From CAYVJW01 sp964451885 (GTDB lineage Bacteria > Patescibacteriota > Gracilibacteria > UBA4473): a DNA stretch of 8,481 bases. Both the position numbers and the translations under genes were made by a program. This document shows positions 1 through 6,194 of this stretch, piece by piece (within the stretch, counting starts at the first letter, position 1; each line of letters opens with the position of its first letter). Below the pieces are notes generated by a model. That model saw only the letters and a program-made list of their open reading frames with translations. It was not told where the DNA came from and searched no databases. The stretch covers positions 1 to 8,481 of the forward strand of contig CAYVJW010000073.1 of the NCBI GenBank assembly GCA_964451885.1. Reading direction: 5' to 3'.

Positions 1-67
1 GGTCTTTAAGCCGATTCTGCTAAGTGTGCACTGATTAATCGCTCCCCCGGGAAACTTAGACTGTTCA
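1..67. other. Palindrome cluster, unassigned
   Basis: Three palindromes sit within 26 bases: GTGCAC (26-31), GATTAATC (33-40) and CCCGGG (46-51). They are enclosed by a 6-bp inverted repeat, CTAAGT (20-25) with ACTTAG (54-59). This may be the end of a structured RNA or a small repeat unit. On the minus strand the segment 40 to 1 has a loose resemblance to the conserved 3' end of bacterial RNase P RNA (an AGAATCGGCTTA-like stretch). However, the 5' part of such an RNA is absent, because the terminator at 93-132 and prs lie directly upstream on that strand. I do not call an RNA gene. No protein-coding potential beyond a few codons is visible. Confidence 0.25.
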
Positions 68-92
68 TTTTTAGAAAGGGTTAATTATATAA

Positions 93-132
93 AAAAACAA
101 CGCAAAATCTCTTTATATTTTGTGTTGTTTTT
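93..132 (-). terminator. Bidirectional intrinsic terminator behind prs
   Basis: A 16-bp stem (93-108 with 117-132) closes an 8-base loop. On the plus strand all 16 pairs form with one G-U; on the minus strand one pair becomes an A-C mismatch. Both sides end in a T tract: seven T in the minus-strand direction and five in the plus direction. It lies about 65 bases beyond the prs stop codon and most likely ends the leftward five-gene transcript. It could also stop a rightward transcript entering from the left edge. Confidence 0.8.
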
Positions 133-198
133 AATTACGACGACATAATCACTACTTTTTCTTTTCTGTCAAATCTTTTTTGTATTTTTTTCATTTTT

Positions 199-1134
199 TC
201 AAAAATACAAACTCGAAACTGATTTATTCTCCGCCACATTCTTAATCACTTCCGCAAAAAGCGGCGCCATCGATAATGTTTTTAAATTCTTTGGCGGATT
301 ATCCACAGGAAGAGAATCAGTACAGACGATTTCCGCAAAATTGGAATTATCTAAATTTTCCTTTGCTTTCCCGGAAAAAATAGGATGGGAAGCACAAAGA
401 TACACTTCATCATTCGCCCCACTTTGAACAAGAGCCTTTTTAGCTCCCGCCACCGACCCGGCCGTATCAATCATATCATCCACGATAATCGGCGTTTTTC
501 CTTTCACATCCCCAATCACATGGGTTACCTCCGAAACATTATGTTCCGGACGCTGTTTATGCAGGATCACCAAAGGAACCCCTAAACCGTCCGCATATTT
601 CTTTGCCACTTTCGCCCCTCCCGCATCAGGAGAAACAACAACCGGATCCTTAAGTTTCTTTTTTTCAAGATACTCCACAAACATCCTCCGCGGATGCAGA
701 TTATCCACCGGACAGTTAAAAAATCCCTGAATCTGATCTGCGTGCAATTGAACAGTAATAATATGATCTATCCCGGAACGAACCAGCAGGTCAGCAAAAA
801 GCTTTGCCGAAATTCCCTCCCTCGCCCCATGGATCTTATCCTGCCGGGAATAAGCAAAATAAGGAAGGATAACATGGACCTTCTCCGCAAAACTCTCCCG
901 AGCGGCATTCGCCATCAAAAAAAGCTCTATCAAATCCTCATTCATCATCCCCGTACGACAGGTCTGAATCAAAAAAACATCCTTCCCCCGAAAAGTTTCT
1001 TCAAATTTTATATAGGTTTCCCCACAGGAAAATTTTTTCAAAGTAACCTCATTCAAAGGAGTCCCTAATTTATTCGAAATTTTTTGAGCTAATTCGAGAT
1101 GACTCGAGCCAGCAAAAATTTTGTAATCAACCAT
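199..1134 (-). CDS. prs: Ribose-phosphate pyrophosphokinase (PRPP synthetase)
   Basis: This cytoplasmic enzyme makes 5-phosphoribosyl-1-pyrophosphate from ribose 5-phosphate and ATP, the precursor for nucleotide salvage and synthesis, histidine and NAD. At 311 residues it has the usual bacterial length. Visible motifs in order are the FSCGETYIKF segment (35-44), the ATP-binding RQDKIHGAREGISAKL region (97-112), the catalytic His within QLHADQIQGFF (H131), the conserved VSPDAGG (167-173), the flexible-loop lysine and arginine of LHKQRP (K193, R195), and the PRPP-binding loop IIVDDMIDTAGS (216-227). The C-terminus SVSSLYF matches the family's typical SVSSLF ending, so the TGA directly after it is a true stop. 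It starts at ATG with no recognisable Shine-Dalgarno sequence. It is the last gene of the leftward block, 103 bases after the RNase H gene. The class I (Pi-activated) type is likely from length and motifs. Confidence 0.97.
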   Translation of the reverse strand: MVDYKIFAGSSHLELAQKISNKLGTPLNEVTLKKFSCGETYIKFEETFRGKDVFLIQTCRTGMMNEDLIELFLMANAARESFAEKVHVILPYFAYSRQDKIHGAREGISAKLFADLLVRSGIDHIITVQLHADQIQGFFNCPVDNLHPRRMFVEYLEKKKLKDPVVVSPDAGGAKVAKKYADGLGVPLVILHKQRPEHNVSEVTHVIGDVKGKTPIIVDDMIDTAGSVAGAKKALVQSGANDEVYLCASHPIFSGKAKENLDNSNFAEIVCTDSLPVDNPPKNLKTLSMAPLFAEVIKNVAENKSVSSLYF

Positions 1135-1237
1135 TAATTTTAGAAGTTAGAATCTTGAATATAGAATATAGAATACAAAAAAAAGGTCAAAAATAGAAAA
1201 AATTAATTTCTTCATTTTCTTCATTCTTTTCATTTTC

Positions 1238-1693
1238 TTAATTTCTCCCCCTGTCCATCACTTCATTCGCAATCCCATCCGCCACCTTATTTTTTTCCCG
1301 AGGAATATGCGCAAAAGAAACCTTTTGAAACTGATCAGCCAACATCTTTGCCCTTTCAAAAAGCGGCTTCAATCCTACGTTTTTCACCTTCCATTTCCCG
1401 TTCATTTGTTCAACTATTAACTTTGAATCCAAAAAAACATTAAGCTCTGTAATCTCATGCTTCAAAGCCAAATTCATCCCGCAGAGTAATCCTGAATATT
1501 CCGCAACATTATTTGTCGCAATCCCGCAAAAAATTCCATCCCTTGCTATTTTCTTCTTCCTTTCATCATAAAGCACCGCTCCTCCCCCGGCGATACCAGG
1601 ATTACCACGACTACCGCCATCACAAAAAAGCGAAGCTTTTTTTCTGTGATCAGAAATTGATTCAGTTGAACCAAAAAGAGAAGAATTTTCCAT
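1238..1693 (-). CDS. rnhA: Type I ribonuclease H (RNase HI family)
   Basis: This enzyme is predicted to cut the RNA strand of RNA-DNA hybrids, removing R-loops and Okazaki primers. Over 151 residues it shows the whole RNase H fold signature: FCDGGSRGNPGIAGGG (23-38) with the first catalytic Asp (D25), TNNVAEYSGLL (60-70) with E65, FLDSKLIVEQM (87-97) with D89, and HIPREKNKVADGIAN (129-143) with H129 and D139. The pattern is closer to the short archaeal/YpdQ-like RNase HI branch than to E. coli RnhA, as shown by the AEYSGLL spacing. The first 17 residues precede the domain and look unstructured. It starts at ATG without a Shine-Dalgarno sequence and ends 103 bases before prs. It begins 34 bases after the FemAB-type gene, consistent with one transcript. 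All four acidic metal ligands are present, so it should be active. Confidence 0.93.
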   Translation of the reverse strand: MENSSLFGSTESISDHRKKASLFCDGGSRGNPGIAGGGAVLYDERKKKIARDGIFCGIATNNVAEYSGLLCGMNLALKHEITELNVFLDSKLIVEQMNGKWKVKNVGLKPLFERAKMLADQFQKVSFAHIPREKNKVADGIANEVMDRGRN

Positions 1694-1727
1694 GACTAAA
1701 AAAGTTTAAAAAAAATAGAATATTAAT

Positions 1728-2786
1728 TCATAATTGATAATTTTTAATTTTTTTCACAAAACGATAAAACCAGTACCAAAAAGACCTAAAAACAATCTCC
1801 TTTCCTGTATCATATACTTTCCGTTCTCCCCCAAACTTCCACTTAAACTCGGAAATTCCCGTATAAGGATGGCATGATTCACCCTCCGGAGCAATCCCAA
1901 GAAAATCATATGATTCACATCCTCGAAAATCAGCATACTGCATCATTTCCCACTGCAGAAGATACGGAGCCATAAGGTTTCGGTAAACCGAATCAGAAGT
2001 GGACGCCCCGAAATAATAAATCGCTTTTTTCCCGCAAAACGTAGAAATAGCTGTCGCGATTCGCTTGCCATTCTCCGTTTCCGCGAAAAAAAGAACTGTA
2101 TACGGAAAAAGATTATGGCAAAAATTTAGATAATATTTTTTCCCGTGACTGGAAAAACGATCACGCGAAGTGGTTTCAGCGTTTAACTTCCAAAAATCAT
2201 TAATATCTTTATCGGTCACTTTATTTCCCTCAATATTTATAATACGAATTCCTTTTTTTCTGGCCAAATTGATATTGTACCGCCCTTTTCGTTTCATTCC
2301 TGAAAGAATAGATTCTTCTGTTTTTCGCAGATCTATTTCAAGGGTATCCGTGGGTTGGTAGCTTTGGGTAGCGATATAAGTACCTCTTCTCCGAAGGAAA
2401 ATAAGTTTGTATTCTTCTTCATTGAAATACGGATCAAACCGCCAAAAAAGCCCCCCGAGTTCTCTTAATTCTTGCGCAACTTTTTTGATCAAAAATTTCC
2501 CGACTTCTAAATTCTTATGCGGATCAAAAACAGGTCCTCGAGCAGAATAAAACCAAAATTTTCCGCACACCCCGGTCTCCATTCGAACCGCAAAAGTGAT
2601 AGCTAATATCTTACCTGTTTTTTTATTTTTTACCCCAAAACCAAGAACCTGCTCACGCCCCGGAATAAGCTCTTGAAAGTCCTTCCATTGTGAAATTTGA
2701 TGTATGGAACCGTATTTGTGATTTATAACAAAATCGTCCCACTCTTTTCTTATGTCTTCCGTATATTTAAAAAATTCCAAACTCAT
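1728..2786 (-). CDS. FemAB-type peptidoglycan bridge aminoacyltransferase
   Basis: The protein (352 residues) belongs to the FemABX family. These cytoplasmic, membrane-associated enzymes transfer amino acids from aminoacyl-tRNA to the lipid II stem peptide to build interpeptide bridges. Recognisable segments are the N-terminal acyltransferase-like half with HQISQWKDFQ (about 29-38), the hallmark GMKRKGRYNINLARKKGI (about 163-180) linking the two GNAT-like halves, and the C-terminal GISEFKWKFGG (about 312-322). No long coiled-coil arm is seen, which fits the FemX-like form acting as a single enzyme on lipid II. The C-terminus is aromatic and basic (WYWFYRFVKKIKN), possibly touching the membrane. 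It starts at ATG 16 bases after the symporter stop, so co-transcription is likely. Which amino acid it adds cannot be read from sequence. Some FemAB-like proteins act in exopolysaccharide systems instead, which the nearby glycosyltransferase keeps open. Confidence 0.85.
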   Translation of the reverse strand: MSLEFFKYTEDIRKEWDDFVINHKYGSIHQISQWKDFQELIPGREQVLGFGVKNKKTGKILAITFAVRMETGVCGKFWFYSARGPVFDPHKNLEVGKFLIKKVAQELRELGGLFWRFDPYFNEEEYKLIFLRRRGTYIATQSYQPTDTLEIDLRKTEESILSGMKRKGRYNINLARKKGIRIINIEGNKVTDKDINDFWKLNAETTSRDRFSSHGKKYYLNFCHNLFPYTVLFFAETENGKRIATAISTFCGKKAIYYFGASTSDSVYRNLMAPYLLQWEMMQYADFRGCESYDFLGIAPEGESCHPYTGISEFKWKFGGERKVYDTGKEIVFRSFWYWFYRFVKKIKNYQL

Positions 2787-2802
2787 TTTTAATTATTAAT
2801 TT

Positions 2803-4143
2803 TTAATTCTTAATTCGCAATTTACTAAACACTGCTCCCAACATTACCCCCACCACAGTTGCCCCGACCCCCACCAATATTAAAGTTGGTCCGCTCGAAA
2901 TCCAAAAAAGAGCCCCATTAACCCCCAATAAACCCACAATACCTCCTGAAAGGAGCGTAATTTTTGAAACTTTCTGGTTCGACCACCAGGAACTAAGCGT
3001 GAGAATCGAAACCACCACCGTAATAGATGAAAAATAAAAAGCCACATCAACCAGGCTTTGCCACAATAACCCGATTGTCAAAATCCCAAGTCCCAAAATA
3101 AACATCGTCCACCTCATTTTTTGTTCCAATGCCCTAGGCCCCATTTTTTTTTCCGTATCCAGAAAATCCTGCACAAGCGTCGCATTTGCAACAAAAAAGT
3201 ATGAGTCGGCTGAACTCATGATAGCCGCAAAAAAAGCAACCATGCCCAATCCCGCAAAAACTTCCGGAAAAAGATTCGATATGCCCTCTATCAGAGCCAA
3301 ATCAGGATTTAGATTCGGGTCGGCCGCTCGGATAAGCATTATGGTAAAAGCCAAAACCACACCAAAAGCCAGATACGTCCCAGCAAACTTGCTCATCATG
3401 GAAACAATTGTTTTTCGTTTATCAAGCGCGTAAATCCGCTGCCAAATTTCCATGGCAGAAAAAGGAAAAAGAAAGCCAGCCAGAAAAAAGGAAGCCGTGT
3501 TTTTTATCCCCACACCAAAGAGTTCCCATTGTGTAGGCTCAATCTTTTCGAAATTCTCAGTAAGTATGAAAAAGAGCATGCAAAAGATCACAAAAAAAGC
3601 GATAAATTGAAAAATATCCGTCCTCACGACGTTCCTGAACCCTCCCAGAATCATATAAAAAAGAGTAAACACAACCATCAACAAAAGAGAGGCTTCGTAT
3701 GTCCAATCACTCAAAAAAGTAATAATCTTTGCCCCACTCATAAATGAAACAACCGTCCAACCGACAAAAGCAAAAAGTATCAGTGCCGCAACAAATTTCC
3801 CCACCAACTTTCCGTGGAAATCGAAAAAGTAATCAGCAAGGGTAAAATATTTCTTCTCATAAATGCGATGACGAAGTTTATTAGCAAATACAGTAAGCAA
3901 ACCGTACCCACAGGCTTTCCCGATAAAAAACCAAAGCGCCGAAATCCCGAATTTATAAACAAACGCCCCTCCCACAAGGATAAGCCCCCCACCGATAGCA
4001 GTAGCTGAAAGCGAATGCGCCGCACTCCACGCCCCCAATTTCCGCCCGGCAATAAGAAAGTCCGCCGGAGATTCTTTTCTTTTCCAGAAGGCTATGGCTA
4101 TTAAAATAGCCAAGTATATACCGACAAACCAGATAGGAGACAT
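2803..4143 (-). CDS. Sodium:solute symporter (SSS/SLC5 family)
   Basis: This is a polytopic inner-membrane transporter of 446 residues, with roughly twelve to thirteen hydrophobic segments spread over its whole length and very short loops. Family marks are DFLIAGRKLGAWS (28-40) after the first helix, LGGFRNVVRTDIFQF (166-180), corresponding to the SSS signature, and MSSADSYFFVANATLVQDF (309-327), the region of the Na2 sodium site in characterised relatives. It should use the sodium gradient to import a small solute. PutP-, PanF- and sugar-type members share these motifs, so the substrate (amino acid, vitamin or sugar) cannot be named. Length is slightly short for the family (usually 450-550). 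It lies 32 bases after the glycosyltransferase and 16 bases before the FemAB-type gene. Import of an amino acid for bridge formation is possible but is only a guess. Confidence 0.88.
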   Translation of the reverse strand: MSPIWFVGIYLAILIAIAFWKRKESPADFLIAGRKLGAWSAAHSLSATAIGGGLILVGGAFVYKFGISALWFFIGKACGYGLLTVFANKLRHRIYEKKYFTLADYFFDFHGKLVGKFVAALILFAFVGWTVVSFMSGAKIITFLSDWTYEASLLLMVVFTLFYMILGGFRNVVRTDIFQFIAFFVIFCMLFFILTENFEKIEPTQWELFGVGIKNTASFFLAGFLFPFSAMEIWQRIYALDKRKTIVSMMSKFAGTYLAFGVVLAFTIMLIRAADPNLNPDLALIEGISNLFPEVFAGLGMVAFFAAIMSSADSYFFVANATLVQDFLDTEKKMGPRALEQKMRWTMFILGLGILTIGLLWQSLVDVAFYFSSITVVVSILTLSSWWSNQKVSKITLLSGGIVGLLGVNGALFWISSGPTLILVGVGATVVGVMLGAVFSKLRIKN

Positions 4144-4175
4144 TATATTTAGAATTTAGAATAACGAGTAAACTT

Positions 4176-5345
4176 TTAAGCTTTTATAAACTTCTCAATA
4201 ATCTTCACAAACTTTCTCTGAAACTCCCCCGTATCATACCCCAACACTGATTCCCGAACAACTTCCGGATCCCACTGCATTTCCTCAAACCTCTCTATCG
4301 CGCCCATTAAACTCTCCGGTTTCTGTTCCTCAAAAAACACGCCGTTCTTTCCATCTTCCAGAACATCCAACACACCCCCGGCCTTATAAGCAATTACCGG
4401 CACACCGGAGGCAAACGCCTCCAACTGGACTATCCCGGCATCTTCTTTTTGAGGAAGAATGAGCGCTTTAGCATTACTCAAATATTCCTTTAATTCATCA
4501 AACGAAACCCTTCCTTTGAATACAATATTTGCACAACCTGCCGCCATTTTTTTGAGTTCTTTTTCCTCAGAACCAGTTCCTATAAGAACTAATTTCTTTT
4601 GAGATAATTTTTCGAAAGTTTGAACCAAAAGATCGAATTTCTTGTAAGACACCATCCGCCCAATTCCAACATAATAATCACATCTCTTCTCATTTTCTCC
4701 CCCCACGATGTGGGGGGAGATGTCCAGCAAAGCGAGGACAGAGGGGGGAGGAGTACAAACTTGAAAGTCTTCTACCCCTACCGGCGGATAAAGCACCTCC
4801 GCCTCCTTCCCATAATACTTTTTAACCCGCGCCTGCGTAGTAGTGGAATTAGCTATATACAAATCCGGTCGATTTCTCGTTTCATAATCCCACTTTCTAA
4901 GTTTTTTCAAAAGCAAGTTAATAGCTGGTTTGATTATTTTTGGGAACCGCTTAAATCGATCATCAAAATCCGGTTCCCAGGCATATCGCATGGGAGAATG
5001 AATGTAACAAATATGCATTTGTTCCGGCGTAGTGATGACACTTTTCGCCACGGAAGAAGAAAAAGAAATCACCAGATCGTACCCACCCAAATCCAAACTT
5101 TCGATAGCTTTCGGAAGTAAAGGAAGAAGAAACTGATGTTTTTTATTGAGAACAGGAATACGCTGAAGCACACTGGTACGAATATCCCGATCAGCCAACT
5201 CACCAATATTTCCCCGATTCACCACCGTAGTAAAGATAGGCGCCTGAGGGAAAATATCAGAAACCGCCCTCAAAACCTTCTCCGCCCCACCAATATTGGT
5301 GAGCCAATCGGTAACGAGGGCGATGTGGAGGTTCTTAAAAGACAT
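4176..5345 (-). CDS. GT4 family glycosyltransferase with in-frame palindromic insert
   Basis: This is a GT-B fold retaining glycosyltransferase, predicted to move a sugar from a nucleotide-sugar donor onto a lipid- or polysaccharide-linked acceptor at the cytoplasmic face of the membrane. The N-terminal acceptor domain starts with HIALVTDWLTNIGGAEKVL and has the CYIHSPMRYAWEP segment (about 113-125). The C-terminal donor domain has VGIGRMVSYKKFDLL (about 226-240) and the E-x7-E motif in KEDAGIVQLEAFASG (E301 and E309). The start is set at ATG 5345 (389 residues); an upstream TTG would add only one residue. Between the domains, about residues 197-219 are encoded by a GC-rich palindromic repeat that interrupts the usual YPPV-to-GIGR linker without breaking the frame. 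It is probably the first gene of the leftward block, with a MITE-like element just upstream. Acceptor and sugar are unknown. Confidence 0.9.
   Translation of the reverse strand: MSFKNLHIALVTDWLTNIGGAEKVLRAVSDIFPQAPIFTTVVNRGNIGELADRDIRTSVLQRIPVLNKKHQFLLPLLPKAIESLDLGGYDLVISFSSSVAKSVITTPEQMHICYIHSPMRYAWEPDFDDRFKRFPKIIKPAINLLLKKLRKWDYETRNRPDLYIANSTTTQARVKKYYGKEAEVLYPPVGVEDFQVCTPPPSVLALLDISPHIVGGENEKRCDYYVGIGRMVSYKKFDLLVQTFEKLSQKKLVLIGTGSEEKELKKMAAGCANIVFKGRVSFDELKEYLSNAKALILPQKEDAGIVQLEAFASGVPVIAYKAGGVLDVLEDGKNGVFFEEQKPESLMGAIERFEEMQWDPEVVRESVLGYDTGEFQRKFVKIIEKFIKA
4696..4753. repeat. GC-rich palindromic repeat inserted in a coding region
   Basis: On the plus strand a perfect 11-bp stem (4696-4706 with 4710-4720, a CTCCCCCCA-type arm) is followed by a second small hairpin TGTCC (4721-4725) with GGACA (4736-4740). 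A G-rich tail GAGGGGGGAGGAG (4741-4753) then repeats the strand sense of the first stem. The composition differs sharply from the AT-rich surroundings. The organisation (C-run/G-run hairpin, small hairpin, then a G-run) is that of dispersed palindromic repeat units. It encodes about 20 residues in frame inside the glycosyltransferase. Confidence 0.7.
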
Positions 5346-5376
5346 CAAAATGAATAGATTATTTTTTTCTAGAGCC

Positions 5377-5539
5377 TTTAGGGTGAGCGATAAAATAACA
5401 TGTTCAAGTTCGCTCAGATTTGCATTATATAGATTTATAAAAAATTGAGGAATATTGTAATATTGTGAAAGTTTTTAGAAATTTAGATGATGTGAAGCTG
5501 TGATGAAATTGTTCAAGTTATTTTGTCGCTCGCCCTTAG
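5377..5539. repeat. MITE-like element with terminal inverted repeats
   Basis: The left arm (5380-5399) and right arm (5517-5536) pair over 20 contiguous positions, two of them G-U on the plus-strand RNA. After one mismatch at the outer end, two more pairs form. The 117-bp interior is very AT-rich and has no open frame. A 10-bp direct repeat TGTTCAAGTT lies just inside the left arm (5401-5410) and at the right arm (5510-5519). A smaller nested hairpin TGAGCG (5384-5389) with CGCTCA (5411-5416) competes with the long stem. This element occupies most of the 224-base gap between the toxin gene and the glycosyltransferase and probably forms part of the latter's 5' leader. No clear target-site duplication or promoter is seen; a TATAAT-like hexamer occurs on the minus strand at 5424-5429. 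Confidence 0.6.
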
Positions 5540-5569
5540 ATACTAACAAAATTTATTTTTTTGTGTCTT

Positions 5570-5809
5570 TTATTGATGATCATCAATGCTAAAAACAACA
5601 AAAACCTCATCGTCTTCAAAATACCCAAAGGATCGGTACTGTTTATTGATCCGAAAATACCACACTCCGGAAGAGTTGGGCTCGCGTTTTTTAAAGCCTA
5701 CCTTATCCAAGGAACCTTTTTGAAGATATACTTTCGCTTTTGTATACTGAGAAATCAACCTTCTTTTCTTTAAAAACACAAAAACTTTTTTTCTTTCCAG
5801 TATACGCAT
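5570..5809 (-). CDS. Putative RelE/ParE-like toxin
   Basis: This is a small basic protein of 79 residues from ATG at 5809; a TTG one codon upstream is less likely. The N-terminal half is very rich in Lys and Arg (RILERKKVFVFLKKRR, then KAKVYLQKG). The core KKREP (40-44), VWYFRINKQYRSFGYFEDD (49-67) and the terminal FSIDDHQ resemble the strands of the RelE/ParE fold, with conserved R53 and R59 and a C-terminal His. RelE members cut mRNA on the ribosome while ParE members poison gyrase; the sequence does not settle which. It lies 11 bases after the stop of a small acidic protein with which it should form a type II toxin-antitoxin operon. The assignment is by recognition of the fold pattern, not a search. 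Confidence 0.65.
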   Translation of the reverse strand: MRILERKKVFVFLKKRRLISQYTKAKVYLQKGSLDKVGFKKREPNSSGVWYFRINKQYRSFGYFEDDEVFVVFSIDDHQ

Positions 5810-5820
5810 CAAAGGTTTAT

Positions 5821-6030
5821 CTAAATATCAACAAACTCAGACTTATCGGTCTTATACAATTTTTTTGTCTCCTCTAATTCTATCTTTATCTCCGGTATAA
5901 TCTCATCTTCCGGCAAAGGAAAAATACCCAGGGGGTAGTAATTTTTTTGCAAATATACAACAAAATCCTGGACATTTTTAAACTGCAATCTGTCCATTTT
6001 AATGTCTTCTTGAAAGGTAATAGTAGTCAT
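5821..6030 (-). CDS. Putative antitoxin partner of the RelE/ParE-like toxin
   Basis: A 69-residue acidic protein lies directly upstream of the toxin gene in the same direction, the classic antitoxin-first order. The N-terminal part (MTTITFQEDIKMDRLQFKNV) could form the short ribbon used by many antitoxins for dimerisation and DNA binding. The C-terminal half (PEDEIIPEIKIELEETKKL, ending KSEFVDI) is charged and probably wraps the toxin. No helix-turn-helix is evident. Start is ATG; no Shine-Dalgarno sequence is visible, and a second ATG lies at residue 12. The role is inferred mainly from size, charge and the 11-base spacing to the toxin gene. Autoregulation through the TTAAG repeats upstream is plausible. 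Confidence 0.6.
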   Translation of the reverse strand: MTTITFQEDIKMDRLQFKNVQDFVVYLQKNYYPLGIFPLPEDEIIPEIKIELEETKKLYKTDKSEFVDI

Positions 6031-6041
6031 TCCATAACAAA

Positions 6042-6110
6042 ACTTAAGTGACCTTAACTTATACTAAAAATTATTTTAAATCAATATTTTCTTAAGAGAT
6101 TAAGACTTAA
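6042..6110. promoter_or_regulatory. TTAAG inverted repeats, possible antitoxin operator
   Basis: Two inverted repeats share the same 5-bp arms: TTAAG-4-CTTAA (6044-6057) and TTAAG-1-CTTAA (6100-6110), with a further CTTAAG palindrome at 6091-6096. All lie between the leftward antitoxin gene and the rightward gene at 6195, where a toxin-antitoxin complex would bind to repress its own promoter. The region is AT-rich, so chance occurrence is possible. Confidence 0.3.
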
Positions 6111-6135
6111 CAATACCATTTCTTTAAATTAGATA
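6107..6135 (+). promoter_or_regulatory. Candidate sigma-70 promoter for the 6195 gene
   Basis: TTAACA (6107-6112) is followed after exactly 17 bases by TAGATA (6130-6135). Transcription would begin near 6142 and give a leader of about 53 bases. The -35 box overlaps one of the TTAAG repeats, so the neighbouring toxin-antitoxin regulator could also affect this gene. Confidence 0.35.
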
Positions 6136-6180
6136 AAATACAAGGTCTTTTTCACATCGATCGGTAAACCAACCTTCGAA

Positions 6181-6186
6181 AAGGAG
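6181..6186 (+). promoter_or_regulatory. Canonical Shine-Dalgarno site AAGGAG
   Basis: AAGGAG lies 8 bases before the ATG at 6195 and is the only textbook ribosome binding site in the window. It decides the start of the frameshifted gene that follows. Its first four bases can pair with CCTT at 6173-6176 in a small CGAA-capped hairpin. Confidence 0.7.
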
Positions 6187-6194
6187 TAAAACCC

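Noticed and set aside
199..201. Possible UGA=Gly recoding, as in Gracilibacteria/SR1
   Set aside because: The prs protein ends at its canonical C-terminus exactly before TGA, and the FemAB-type gene also ends on TGA, so UGA acts as stop.
4620..5120. Rightward open frame of 166 codons
   Set aside because: It lies entirely antisense to the well-supported glycosyltransferase and has no domain-like sequence.
5346..5348. TTG as the glycosyltransferase start, and likewise TTG at 5810-5812 for the toxin
   Set aside because: In both cases an ATG follows immediately, and the extra residue adds nothing to the conserved protein.
5377..5539. CRISPR array or tandem repeat
   Set aside because: There are only two copies of a 10-bp direct repeat and one inverted-repeat pair; no regular repeat-spacer pattern is present here or elsewhere in the window.
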